7,850 bases of DNA from contig JASFPJ010000141.1 of assembly GCA_050116035.1 (NCBI GenBank), forward strand, positions 1-7,850, read 5' to 3'. The DNA comes from SOIA01 sp050116035. GTDB taxonomy: Bacteria > Acidobacteriota > Aminicenantia > Aminicenantales > Aminicenantaceae. Below are positions 1 to 5,630 of this stretch, piece by piece; the stretch's first letter is position 1, and the number at the start of each line of letters is the position of its first letter. A model generated the notes under the pieces. The model made no database searches and was not told where the DNA came from. It saw only the letters and a program-made list of their open reading frames with translations. A program made the position numbers and the translations under genes.

Positions 1-181
1 CTTTGGTTAAATAAGTTAGAAAGTTTCCCTTTTTGTCTGTGGCAACAACATCGACCAGAACCAGACTCACGGTCACTTCATGTTTTTCCGGCTGAAACTC
101 CTTTTGTTTTTGGGGGTAGGTGTAGAGTGTGCCGGAGAGGAGCAGGCCGGAGAATAAAAGGGAAAGAATTTGTTTTCTCAT
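1..181 (-). CDS. VWFA-related (Acidobacterial-type) exported protein, N-terminal fragment
   Basis: Only the first 60 codons are in the window; the gene continues leftwards off the edge. It starts at the ATG read from 181, preceded on the minus strand by AGGAG and AGAGG sites. Residues 1-24 form a Sec signal peptide: MRKQ, then a Leu/Ser-rich hydrophobic core ending near SGTLYTYPQ. Residues 36-60 contain VSLVLVDVVATDKKGNFLT, which matches by eye the opening strand of the 'VWFA-related Acidobacterial domain' family (TIGR03436 type), where a VxLVxVxVxVTDkkG segment precedes a von Willebrand A domain. The metal-binding MIDAS motif would lie outside the window, so it cannot be checked. Family members are exported proteins of unknown function found mainly in Acidobacteria and Aminicenantes. 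The gene is divergent from the FGE-like gene and has its own promoter. Assignment rests on a short segment and is fairly, not fully, secure. Confidence 0.72.
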   Translation of the reverse strand, partial: MRKQILSLLFSGLLLSGTLYTYPQKQKEFQPEKHEVTVSLVLVDVVATDKKGNFLTYLTK

Positions 182-243
182 TCCTCTTAACTCCTAATTT
201 TTTGCTGATTTCCTGCAATGAGTTTTAAAATTCGGGTACTATT

Positions 244-272
244 ATTATAAAGACTAAGAAAGGTTCTCGCAA
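244..272 (-). promoter_or_regulatory. Sigma70-type promoter of the VWFA-type gene
   Basis: On the minus strand, TTGCGA (272-267) and a perfect TATAAT (249-244) are separated by 17 bases. The -35 box matches TTGACA at four of six positions. Transcription would begin near 237, leaving a leader of about 55 bases before the ATG at 181. The exact spacing and position upstream of a gene with a good ribosome binding site support the call. Confidence 0.6.
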
Positions 273-297
273 ACTCTTATAGCAGCAGGCCAAGAGT

Positions 298-475
298 AAA
301 GAGGGGTCGCGTCTTAACATTTAACATTTCTCAATAAAATGAATGACCTAGACATTTCAGGCCTTCTTAAAGAAAAGCACAGGAATCAAATGAGAGAATA
401 GTCATCTTTTCCATCCTAAGACCTGAGATTATACTAAAGAAATGTCGAATTTTGTGACGCGACTCCTTTTTTTTT
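298..475 (+). repeat. Long imperfect inverted repeat (rod-like hairpin) ending in a T run; candidate non-autonomous element or structured RNA
   Basis: Bases 298-313 pair with 456-471 as a 16-pair stem (14 Watson-Crick, two G-T). The stem continues in register through 315-317/452-454 and 319-322/447-450 to a perfect 8-pair block, 324-331/438-445. After an asymmetric interruption (332-353 against 430-437), a second arm pairs 354-361/422-429, 363-365/418-420 and 372-377/406-411. A run of nine T (467-475) follows the 3' arm. The stem ends, around GGGTCGCGTC, followed inward by AACATTT, look to me like ends seen beside Y1-type (REP-associated) transposases in environmental genomes. That is recollection and unverified. 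No transposase gene is present. The rod with a central bubble and about 178 bases also resembles 6S-type RNA architecture, but no flanking gene supports it. It lies between divergent genes and encodes no protein I would accept. Confidence 0.65.
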
Positions 476-706
476 ACTGAGCACTCATCATGTCAAGGCC
501 TGTGTTTTAATAATGTCAAATGTGAATATTCATCCCCATAATTGTTGTTAAAAACTTCAGTCGCGAAATTTCGTATCAGAAAAAGGAGGGAAATCGTTAA
601 TTGCTGCCTGAAAAAATGGTATCAATGATTTTCGATTATTCAACAGAGATTTTCGGACGGATGTTTTGGATAAAAAGATTAAATCCATACAACGGAGGAA
701 ATAAAA
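476..706. other. Intergenic leader region before the FGE-like gene
   Basis: This 231-base stretch holds no accepted gene. It contains a 10-base perfect palindrome, CGAAATTTCG (564-573), and a strong unassigned Shine-Dalgarno-like AAGGAGG (583-589). The latter precedes a TTG at 601 that opens a 70-codon frame running into the following gene (see findings). I found no convincing -35/-10 pair for the gene at 707; CATAAT at 537-542 lacks a good -35 partner. Confidence 0.4.
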
Positions 707-1636
707 ATGAGGGTTATCACCATGAAAAAGGTTTTGCAAAACAGCCATTCCTTAAAAGGGATAGGGCTGTTGATGGTATTCTTTGTTCTGGCTTTTCTTT
801 CAACTGGCTGTGAAAAAAAGTCACAAAAAACAGATAGAGTTCAACAGACGCTTTCATCATACTCAGATACCAGTTATGAAAATCCTTCAGAGAAGAAGGT
901 AATTATTGTTCACCTTCCCGGGCTTCCAGAAGACGCAAAAAAATTGGAGATGGTTCTCATCAGGCCAGGCTCGTTCATGATGGGATCGTCTGAGGAAGAA
1001 CCAGGGCGTTCAGGTTCTGAATGGCCTCTGCATGAAGTGACTATCACCAAACCATTCTACATGGGAAAGTACGAGGTCACTCAAGCCCAGTGGGAATCAG
1101 TCATGAGGAATAATCCTTCCTCCTTCCGTGGAAAGCCAAACAATCCTGTGGAGAAGGTGAGATGGAGCACCTGCCAGAAGTTCATCAAGAAGTTAAATTC
1201 TCTCAGCCAGGGAACTTTCCGCTTGCCCACTGAGGCAGAGTGGGAGTATGCCTGCCGAGCAGGCACGAAGACGCGATTCTCGTTCGGAGATTCGTTGGAA
1301 AACGCGGATGAATACATGTGGTGGGAAGGGAATAACGACCCAAAAGGGACGAAAGAGGTGGGCTTGAAGATGCCGAATCCCTGGGGATTGTACGATATGC
1401 ATGGTAACGTTCAGGAGTGGTGCGAGGACCGCTGGCAACTGCCACGCGAAAGAGATCCTCAAAGAGACCCCCAAGGTCCCTCATCAGGCTCGTCATTTTT
1501 CTTCCTGTGGACGAATCGCGTTTTTCGTGGAGGCAGCTTTGGAAGCCATGCTCAAAACTGCCACTCATCTTATCGCTCCCGTGAGCAGTCGATCGACTTT
1601 CATTACAGCCTGGGCGTTCGCCTTGTAAGGGAGTAA
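707..1636 (+). CDS. FGE-sulfatase-domain (SUMF1-fold) lipoprotein, probably non-catalytic for sulfatase activation
   Basis: The protein has 309 residues. The ATG at 707 follows GGAGG (694-698) with 8 bases between; an in-frame ATG at 722 is an alternative. A charged N-terminus and hydrophobic segment end in LSTGC, so Cys35 is the likely lipidated residue after signal peptidase II cleavage. This is a relaxed lipobox. After a linker (36-80), a single FGE-sulfatase domain fills residues 82-309: MVLIRPGSFMMGS, then YEVTQAQWE, FRLPTEAEWEYACRAGT, NPWGLYDMHGNVQEW and RVFRGGSF, ending GVRLVRE. True formylglycine-generating enzymes carry two catalytic cysteines after the GGS motif. Here the first position is Ser280 and only the second, Cys285, is present, the pattern common in non-FGE members of this fold. 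The domain therefore probably serves as a binding or structural module at the envelope. No sulfatase gene is nearby. Fold assignment is certain; function is open. Confidence 0.93.
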   Translation: MRVITMKKVLQNSHSLKGIGLLMVFFVLAFLSTGCEKKSQKTDRVQQTLSSYSDTSYENPSEKKVIIVHLPGLPEDAKKLEMVLIRPGSFMMGSSEEEPGRSGSEWPLHEVTITKPFYMGKYEVTQAQWESVMRNNPSSFRGKPNNPVEKVRWSTCQKFIKKLNSLSQGTFRLPTEAEWEYACRAGTKTRFSFGDSLENADEYMWWEGNNDPKGTKEVGLKMPNPWGLYDMHGNVQEWCEDRWQLPRERDPQRDPQGPSSGSSFFFLWTNRVFRGGSFGSHAQNCHSSYRSREQSIDFHYSLGVRLVRE

Positions 1637-1684
1637 AGTTCAGCCGAACGCTTCGCTAAAACCGGAATAACAAAATGAGCTATA

Positions 1685-1796
1685 GATTAGGCTGAGTGTA
1701 TTGAAAACACGCAGGCTTTGCCCCAGCGAGGCAAAAGATGCGTGTTTTTGAATCCAAAAGCCGGAGCAAACGGTTTTCTCAACACCCAGCCTAATC
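1685..1796. repeat. Compound inverted repeat with outer and inner stems
   Basis: Outer arms GATTAGGCTGAGTGT (1685-1699) and ACACCCAGCCTAATC (1782-1796) pair over 15 positions with one mismatch. After three unpaired positions, the pairing resumes in register as GAAAAC (1703-1708) with GTTTTC (1773-1778). Inside lies a second hairpin, 1704-1713 with 1739-1748, 10 perfect pairs. It extends inward as CTTTGCC (1716-1722) with GGCAAAAG (1730-1737, one bulged A). The AAAAC at 1704-1708 is shared by both structures, so they compete. It lies between two separately expressed genes and may be an interspersed palindromic element that also terminates transcription. I saw no target-site duplication. Confidence 0.7.
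1704..1749 (+). terminator. Probable intrinsic terminator downstream of the FGE-like gene
   Basis: A stem of 10 perfect pairs (AAAACACGCA with TGCGTGTTTT), capped by a second helix with a 7-base loop (CCAGCGA), is followed by five T (1745-1749). The A-run before the stem would make it usable on the minus strand as well. It lies about 70 bases after the stop codon at 1636. The T run is short and partly within the stem, so efficiency is uncertain. Confidence 0.5.
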
Positions 1797-1863
1797 TTTC
1801 CTGAGAGTTCACCCTAATTTTGTCCATCACGGAAATAAAGATGCTTACAGTTCGGTTTTTTTC

Positions 1864-1892
1864 TTGGAAAAAGAGACGATTATCCCTATAAT
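1864..1892 (+). promoter_or_regulatory. Sigma70-type promoter of the DUF6263-like lipoprotein gene
   Basis: TTGGAA (1864-1869, four of six consensus bases) is separated by 17 bases from a perfect TATAAT (1887-1892). Transcription would begin near 1899, giving a leader of about 48 bases to the ATG at 1947. This marks the gene as a separate transcription unit from the upstream FGE-like gene. Confidence 0.65.
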
Positions 1893-1946
1893 TATATCGA
1901 CAGATTTGAAGCTATATGTGATGTTTTGAACAAAAGGAGGAAAAAA

Positions 1947-2834
1947 ATGTTCCGCAAACCAGATTTTAAAACATGCCTGGTGTTTATTCCCATAGTTATT
2001 GTCATCGGTTTACTGGCCGGATGTGCGGCAAAGACCGCCGATCCATGGGGTGACCCAGAAACAGGTCTGATCCTTCAGTATCGAATGACGGAAAACCAGG
2101 TCGTGAAGTACCAGATATCTGCCGAACAAATTCAGAATATGGAAGTTATGGGCCAGTCAATTGATACCCAAAGCTCAAGCGAAAGTGGATTCTCGATTAA
2201 ATCAAAAGGCCTTCAGGAGGGCAATCTTATTCTCGGAGTGACCATTGATTCTATGAGTATAAATATCTCCAGTCCCCAAGGGGAGCTATCACCTGATATG
2301 AGCACTGTTGTGGGAAAAAGTTTTGACATGACACTTTCTCCCTTGGGAAAAGAATTGGATGTATCCGGGGCTGAAGCTATTGAGTATGATATGGGCGCTG
2401 CCGGAACACGCAGTATTGGTTCAAACTTCCAGGCCGCATTTCCTGACTTAGCAGGAAAACCAGTAAAAATCGGAGACACATGGACGAGCACAGACACCAT
2501 CACTGAAAAGACAGATGAGGTTGAAGTCCAAATCAATTTTGAAAGCGTGAACACACTGGAGGGATTCGAAACCGTTGATGGATTTGAATGTATTAAAGTG
2601 ACAGCTAATGTCACAGGGACAGTTGAAGGAAAAGGAGAACAGATGGGTTTGCAGTTAGCCATAGAAGGAGAGGTGCAGGGCAAGGGGACATGGTATTTTG
2701 CCTACAAAGAGGGCATCTTTGTCAAGGATACAACCAATATCTTTACAGATGCGACCATTTCAACAAGCGGTGCTCAGGCTATGACTATTCCGATGAACCA
2801 GGAAATGAAGATGGAAACGAAACTTGTGAAATAG
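1947..2834 (+). CDS. DUF6263-like lipoprotein of unknown function
   Basis: The protein has 295 residues. The ATG at 1947 is chosen because AGGAGG (1935-1940) lies 6 bases before it; a TTG 21 bases upstream would place that site inside the gene. Residues 11-25 are hydrophobic and end in LLAGC, a textbook lipobox, so Cys26 is the lipidated residue. The mature part is soluble and rich in alternating hydrophobic/polar strands. It opens with LQYRMTENQVVKYQISAE, then has VGKSFDMTLSPLGKELDVSG (around 122-141), FPDLAGKPVKIGDTWTS (165-181) and a C-terminal run of strands with GTWYFAYKEGIFVKDTT. The order 'GkSfdmtLSPlGke...FPdxPVkiGDTW' is what I recall for the DUF6263 family of bacterial envelope proteins. 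The recollection is not checked. No catalytic residues stand out. It has its own promoter and is probably monocistronic. Confidence 0.88.
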   Translation: MFRKPDFKTCLVFIPIVIVIGLLAGCAAKTADPWGDPETGLILQYRMTENQVVKYQISAEQIQNMEVMGQSIDTQSSSESGFSIKSKGLQEGNLILGVTIDSMSINISSPQGELSPDMSTVVGKSFDMTLSPLGKELDVSGAEAIEYDMGAAGTRSIGSNFQAAFPDLAGKPVKIGDTWTSTDTITEKTDEVEVQINFESVNTLEGFETVDGFECIKVTANVTGTVEGKGEQMGLQLAIEGEVQGKGTWYFAYKEGIFVKDTTNIFTDATISTSGAQAMTIPMNQEMKMETKLVK

Positions 2835-2991
2835 CCTGTCGAGTGAGCTGAGAAAGCGATATTATATTTCCAGACAATAGAAATAATTTGAGAGGTTTCT
2901 TGTTCCTGGTTAACTCTGAAGAATGATTTTTACTGTGTTTCAAATTGTATGTTTTGAAGTGCAATCCTTTTTTTGCCCGGGAGACGGTTAA

Positions 2992-3357
2992 TTGAAAAAA
3001 TATATTTTTTGGAGCGTCCTCCACAATAATAAAAATATTGCTCTGACTGAGGACTTGTCCAAATATGCCCAAGGAGAGACATTCTGGAAGGCAGTGTTGA
3101 GCCTCTGCGAGACGCTCCAAGAGTGTATTCCGTCCTCGACGATGGAGGAAAGCGATTTCAATGCCCGCTTAAAGATGTATTACGAGACCGGAGTCAATAA
3201 AGTGGAGATATTCGTCGAACAGGAGAACAAACGGTATGCTGTTCGGTGCGCCAACAGCCGCAGTTTTTTTGATGCCAATGACGAGCAGGATGCCTTGTTT
3301 AAATATGTTGGAGTGAGGGCCAAAACCTCATCTGTCAATACAGGAGACCCGACTTAA
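2992..3357 (+). CDS. Hypothetical protein, 121 residues, unrecognised
   Basis: I do not recognise this protein. It starts at a TTG at 2992 directly after an in-frame TAA (2989-2991), so no longer form is possible. GGGAG (2979-2983) sits 8 bases upstream, and the next in-frame ATG is some 60 codons in, which would remove half the protein. There is no signal peptide or membrane segment, so it is probably cytoplasmic. The sequence is mixed alpha/beta and has aromatic residues near the N-terminus (KKYIFWSVL). A strand-like segment, VNKVEIFVEQENKRYAVRCAN, lies near residues 69-89, followed by a helix-like stretch with many acidic residues. The next gene starts 59 bases later on the same strand without a visible terminator between, suggesting a two-gene operon. 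Codon structure and the ribosome binding site support a real gene. Confidence 0.68.
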   Translation: MKKYIFWSVLHNNKNIALTEDLSKYAQGETFWKAVLSLCETLQECIPSSTMEESDFNARLKMYYETGVNKVEIFVEQENKRYAVRCANSRSFFDANDEQDALFKYVGVRAKTSSVNTGDPT

Positions 3358-3416
3358 ATCTGAGCTCTTTATACCTTCCCATAAACAGAAATAGCCATAA
3401 GCTCGAGGATTGGAAA

Positions 3417-3962
3417 ATGGAGACTTTTACAGGTTTAAAAGAATTCGTGGATAACCCTTATTACCTTGAACAAAGGCAAAAATCATTGAGATTCCTGGAC
3501 ATGAGCACGATTGATGCGCCCATAATCGATATAATTGAGGGTTTCACCAGATTATCCTATTGCTTTACCTTACAGAGTTGCTTCGGACATTTTGTGTACA
3601 AGGATCAGGAGGACGAAGGGAACACAGAACCTTTGCCAGTCTCAGAAAAGATAACAACTGTCAAATACAGAATAGCCTACATAGCGTTGTGCCTCGAAGA
3701 CAGTGATGCGGGAAGACAATTATTTCACGAGCTGAGTCGAGTGCCTCTCATAAACCCGGATTTCATTCAATTCGCGTGCGCTGAATGGTTCTGGAAAGAC
3801 TACCTCAATTCTTATGCGCTTCAGGTTGAGCCGGAAAGATACAAGACAAAAGACAGATGCACGGTCAGCTACCATGAAGCGTTGCTCATAGAAAAGGTGA
3901 GGAATGAATTCTTTGCTGAAATAAAAAGAATCATCACTAAGAGACTGATAGGGGTAAAATAG
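3417..3962 (+). CDS. Conserved-looking hypothetical protein, 181 residues
   Basis: The ATG at 3417 follows GAGG (3405-3408) with 8 bases between. The protein has no signal peptide or membrane segment and looks mainly helical, with many aromatic residues. Segments that look constrained are YCFTLQSCFGHF (around 48-59), the KYRIAYIALCLED stretch (83-95), an FACAEWFWKDY segment followed by YALQVEPERYKTKD, and a C-terminal EALLIEKVRNEFFAEIKR helix. The dense Cys/His/Trp/Glu pattern (SCxGH, EWFW, EPER) would fit an enzyme or metal-binding protein, but I cannot name a family. The SCxGH segment faintly recalls the SSCSGR motif of TYW3-type wyosine methyltransferases; nothing else matches, so I do not assign that. 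It is probably co-transcribed with the 2992 gene. A weak 5-pair stem (TCCCT/AGGGA near 3986-3997) is the only structure after the stop. Confidence 0.82.
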   Translation: METFTGLKEFVDNPYYLEQRQKSLRFLDMSTIDAPIIDIIEGFTRLSYCFTLQSCFGHFVYKDQEDEGNTEPLPVSEKITTVKYRIAYIALCLEDSDAGRQLFHELSRVPLINPDFIQFACAEWFWKDYLNSYALQVEPERYKTKDRCTVSYHEALLIEKVRNEFFAEIKRIITKRLIGVK

Positions 3963-4060
3963 GTCGAGTCGCACTTCACTCTCATTCCCTTGAGGGATTT
4001 ATTCAAAGTTTCCCTGCAAAAGAATCCAGATTTCTTACAGCTTTTTCAGGATTGTTTAAG

Positions 4061-4099
4061 TTGTGCGCCAGGGGCCTCGTCCTTATAATATCTATAAGG
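4061..4099 (+). promoter_or_regulatory. Promoter with palindrome overlapping the -10 box
   Basis: TTGTGC (4061-4066) is separated by 17 bases from a perfect TATAAT (4084-4089), giving a leader of about 40 bases to the ATG at 4137. The -35 box is weak (three of six). A perfect inverted repeat, CCTTATA (4081-4087) and TATAAGG (4093-4099) with a 5-base spacer, covers the -10 box and the likely start point. This is where a repressor operator would act, but the overlap could be coincidental because TATAAT is itself partly self-complementary. Confidence 0.5.
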
Positions 4100-4136
4100 C
4101 TTGAGAGACAGATATCTTGCACAAGAGAGATAAGTC

Positions 4137-4844
4137 ATGATAAAAAATCCTTTTAGTGAGTGTGAAGTCTTAAGGATCTCAATCGGCCTGGGAATCGTGG
4201 TTCTCCTGTGTGGCTTATTCAGTTGCGGAAATTCCGGGGAGATTTCGGAGGACGAGCCTCTTCCAAACGCTGAGATGGCTGATGCCCTGGAGATGGAAGG
4301 AGAAGAGATATTCTATGATGATGGCACAATTGACGGTCAACATTCACCCTGGGTTGATGAAACAGGCGGGCAGCTTGCCGTTGTGTTCACTCCGCCGTAT
4401 TATCCGGCAATTCTGACTAAAGTCCGGTATTTCGTCAGTTTTGGAGGTTTCCCGACAACCAAATTTCGTGTGAGAGTCTATGAAGCCACGGTAGCTGATG
4501 GTCCAGATGACGGAAAAGATCTTTTGACATCTGGGCTGACGACTGCGGCAAATTCTGGATTCCGGTGGGTGGAAGTGGACCTTTCTGACCAGAATATCCT
4601 TATCACGAGCGGTGACTTTTGTGTTTCCATGGAATGGCTCACAGCCCCCGGAGCCGAAGGCAAGAACGCACAGTTTATTGGGGTGGACTATACAGAACCA
4701 GGTAATAGACGAAGTTGGTGGAAGACCAGCTCAAGTCATGGTTGGACAAGAATAGAGAGCGTTGGTGACATTGGGGACCGGGATATCATGATCAGGGCGG
4801 TGATTGTGAAGAAAGAGTCTGATCAAGCGGACGAACGACCCTGA
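4137..4844 (+). CDS. Lipoprotein with a DDG-type extracellular beta-sandwich domain
   Basis: The protein has 235 residues. The ATG at 4137 has only a weak upstream purine site (AAGAGAG, 4123-4129). A hydrophobic stretch, residues 14-29, ends in LFSC, so Cys30 is the probable lipidated residue, although Phe at that lipobox position is unusual. A short acidic linker (31-57) leads to one beta-rich domain (about 58-224). It begins FYDDGTIDG, continues through LAVVFTPPYYPAILTKVRYFV, FRVRVYEA, RWVEVDLSDQNILITSGDFCVSMEW and FIGVDY, and ends in DIMIRAVIV. This order (DDG, then FtPp.YP..L..v.f, then VrvYea, W.evdls, sGdFyv, iGvD, imIRAv) is one I recall from many uncharacterised secreted proteins of Aminicenantes, KSB1-type and related bacteria. 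There it sits as a surface beta-sandwich module. No catalytic residues are evident. It has its own promoter and terminator and stands alone. Confidence 0.85.
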   Translation: MIKNPFSECEVLRISIGLGIVVLLCGLFSCGNSGEISEDEPLPNAEMADALEMEGEEIFYDDGTIDGQHSPWVDETGGQLAVVFTPPYYPAILTKVRYFVSFGGFPTTKFRVRVYEATVADGPDDGKDLLTSGLTTAANSGFRWVEVDLSDQNILITSGDFCVSMEWLTAPGAEGKNAQFIGVDYTEPGNRRSWWKTSSSHGWTRIESVGDIGDRDIMIRAVIVKKESDQADERP

Positions 4845-4852
4845 AACAAAAT

Positions 4853-4885
4853 AAAAGGGCAGGATTCGAATCCTGCTCTTTTTTT
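4853..4885 (+). terminator. Strong intrinsic terminator after the beta-sandwich lipoprotein gene
   Basis: A perfect 18-base palindrome (4859-4876: GCAGGATTC and its complement) is extended by G-T, G-C and A-T pairs to 4853-4882. It is preceded by AAAA and followed by a run of seven T (4879-4885). It begins about 10 bases after the stop at 4844. Because of the flanking A and T runs it could also act on the opposite strand. The TTCGAATC core resembles a tRNA T-loop, but no tRNA gene surrounds it. Confidence 0.88.
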
Positions 4886-4956
4886 GCAGGTATTCGAGCG
4901 TTGCGATAAAAACTCGTCATCTAGGAAAACGACAGGGAGTAGACTGAACAGGAAGT

Positions 4957-5193
4957 ATGTTTATAGGTTTCGGCGACCTTATAAAGATTGCCATTCTCAT
5001 TGTCGGGATATTATGGTGTAAAGAAATATTTGGCCGCTTTCGAAGCGATTTGGCCGAGTTTAAGAATTCAAAGGACAGCACCGCAAGGCCGGTCATCCTC
5101 TTTTTTTGGGCGATAACACTTGGCTTTATCCTTTTCGCCCTCAATTTTGTTTGGGGCCTCGTTAAGCGTTTTATTTGGCCGATGGGTCGATAA
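4957..5193 (+). CDS. Small two-helix membrane protein, unrecognised
   Basis: The 78-residue frame starts at ATG 4957. AGGA (4950-4953) is only 3 bases before it, and a further AGGGAG (4934-4939) is 17 bases away, so initiation signals are imperfect. The first membrane segment is about residues 6-21 (GDLIKIAILIVGILWC). A basic/acidic loop follows (22-43, KEIFGRFRSDLAEFKNSKDSTAR). The second segment is about residues 44-67 (PVILFFWAITLGFILFALNFVWGL), and the protein ends in a basic tail, VKRFIWPMGR. The clean hydrophobic-charged-hydrophobic pattern argues for a real gene over the longer opposite-strand frame. I do not know its function. The strong terminator upstream means it is expressed separately from the 4137 gene, but I found no convincing promoter. 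Confidence 0.55.
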   Translation: MFIGFGDLIKIAILIVGILWCKEIFGRFRSDLAEFKNSKDSTARPVILFFWAITLGFILFALNFVWGLVKRFIWPMGR

Positions 5194-5349
5194 TCATCAT
5201 CCCTCGAACTCGTCCTTGAATTGATCCGGAAGTCAAATCCCAAAAAATCTTCCGTTTTTCCCTCAATAGCCACTCTATTATTACAGTTTGATTTCGAGTG
5301 CAGGGTAGAGATCGAAAGCCAAAGAGAGCTGGGAATTTTCGACAAAGAG

Positions 5350-5379
5350 TTGTTAATCGCACCAAGAAAAGCATAAAAT
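5350..5379 (+). promoter_or_regulatory. Possible promoter upstream of the FG-GAP lipoprotein gene
   Basis: TTGTTA (5350-5355, four of six) and TAAAAT (5374-5379, five of six) are 18 bases apart, at the left edge of an AT-rich tract. It would give a leader of about 245 bases to the gene at 5631, including the palindrome at 5444-5464. AT-rich DNA produces such matches by chance, so this is tentative. Confidence 0.3.
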
Positions 5380-5443
5380 ATAAAATATATGAAAAATAAA
5401 ATATGAAATATATGTCTAATGGTGTGTGCCTAGCCATTTGCTC

Positions 5444-5464
5444 GTTCATTGTGACTCAATGAAC
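5444..5464. repeat. Perfect 8-base inverted repeat
   Basis: GTTCATTG and CAATGAAC are separated by TGACT. The size and spacing suit a dimeric regulator site or a small RNA hairpin. There is no T run after it, so it is not an intrinsic terminator. Its only neighbours are the AT-rich tract to the left and the FG-GAP gene 167 bases to the right. Confidence 0.45.
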
Positions 5465-5630
5465 AGAACAGTCAAAATGTAGAGGTTTGGAGAAGAGAAC
5501 TGAAACGGTTTCTTCAAGTGAGCTGTTTTCCCCAATAGAAGACGGCCCCTCATTGAAGTGAAGCGTTCAGAGGACAGGGCGCGACAGCACTAGAACGGCG
5601 GTTCGATTTATAAAGTATAAGGAGTCAATG

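Larger units (their letters stand above)
5194..5627. other. Intergenic region with AT-rich tract and palindrome
   Basis: I see no convincing gene in these 434 bases. The first half (5194-5370) is featureless to me. A tract of A, T and a few G (5373-5414) has irregular repeats of AAAATAT/AATATATG. A perfect inverted repeat, GTTCATTG (5444-5451) and CAATGAAC (5457-5464) with a 5-base spacer, lies downstream. The remainder up to the ribosome binding site of the FG-GAP gene is GC-richer and carries no clear promoter. The region is long enough to serve as a regulatory leader for the 5631 gene. Confidence 0.45.

Noticed and set aside
298..475. Annotating the rod-like repeat outright as 6S RNA
   Set aside because: Shape and length fit, but many palindromic elements would fit too. 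No clear promoter or typical neighbour gene was found, and the ends look more like a mobile-element border.
1203..1568. Opposite-strand frames inside the FGE-like gene
   Set aside because: The plus-strand protein has continuous family motifs; the reverse products look random.
1926..1946. TTG start giving seven extra residues to the DUF6263-like protein
   Set aside because: The AGGAGG ribosome binding site lies inside that extension and is perfectly spaced for the ATG at 1947.
2213..2683. Opposite-strand frame of 156 codons inside the DUF6263-like gene
   Set aside because: It lies wholly within a well-supported lipoprotein gene and its Ser/Pro-rich product has no signal or motif; it is a shadow.
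3417..3962. TYW3-type wyosine methyltransferase, from the SCFGH segment
   Set aside because: Only a few residues resemble the SSCSGR motif; no other part of the protein matches that family.
3986..3997. Terminator after the 181-residue hypothetical gene
   Set aside because: The stem is only five pairs with almost no loop, and no T run follows.
4859..4876. GGATTCGAATCC resembles a tRNA T-arm
   Set aside because: The base before TTCGAAT is A where a T-arm needs G pairing with C61, and no acceptor, D or anticodon stems surround it. The A and T runs make it a terminator.
4917..5345. Opposite-strand frame of 142 codons over the small membrane protein
   Set aside because: Its product is basic and patternless, while the plus-strand frame shows two clean membrane helices with a charged loop.
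5171..5449. Opposite-strand frame of 92 codons in the gap before the FG-GAP gene
   Set aside because: Its hydrophobic part comes from translating the AT-rich tract, and it has no supporting family motif.
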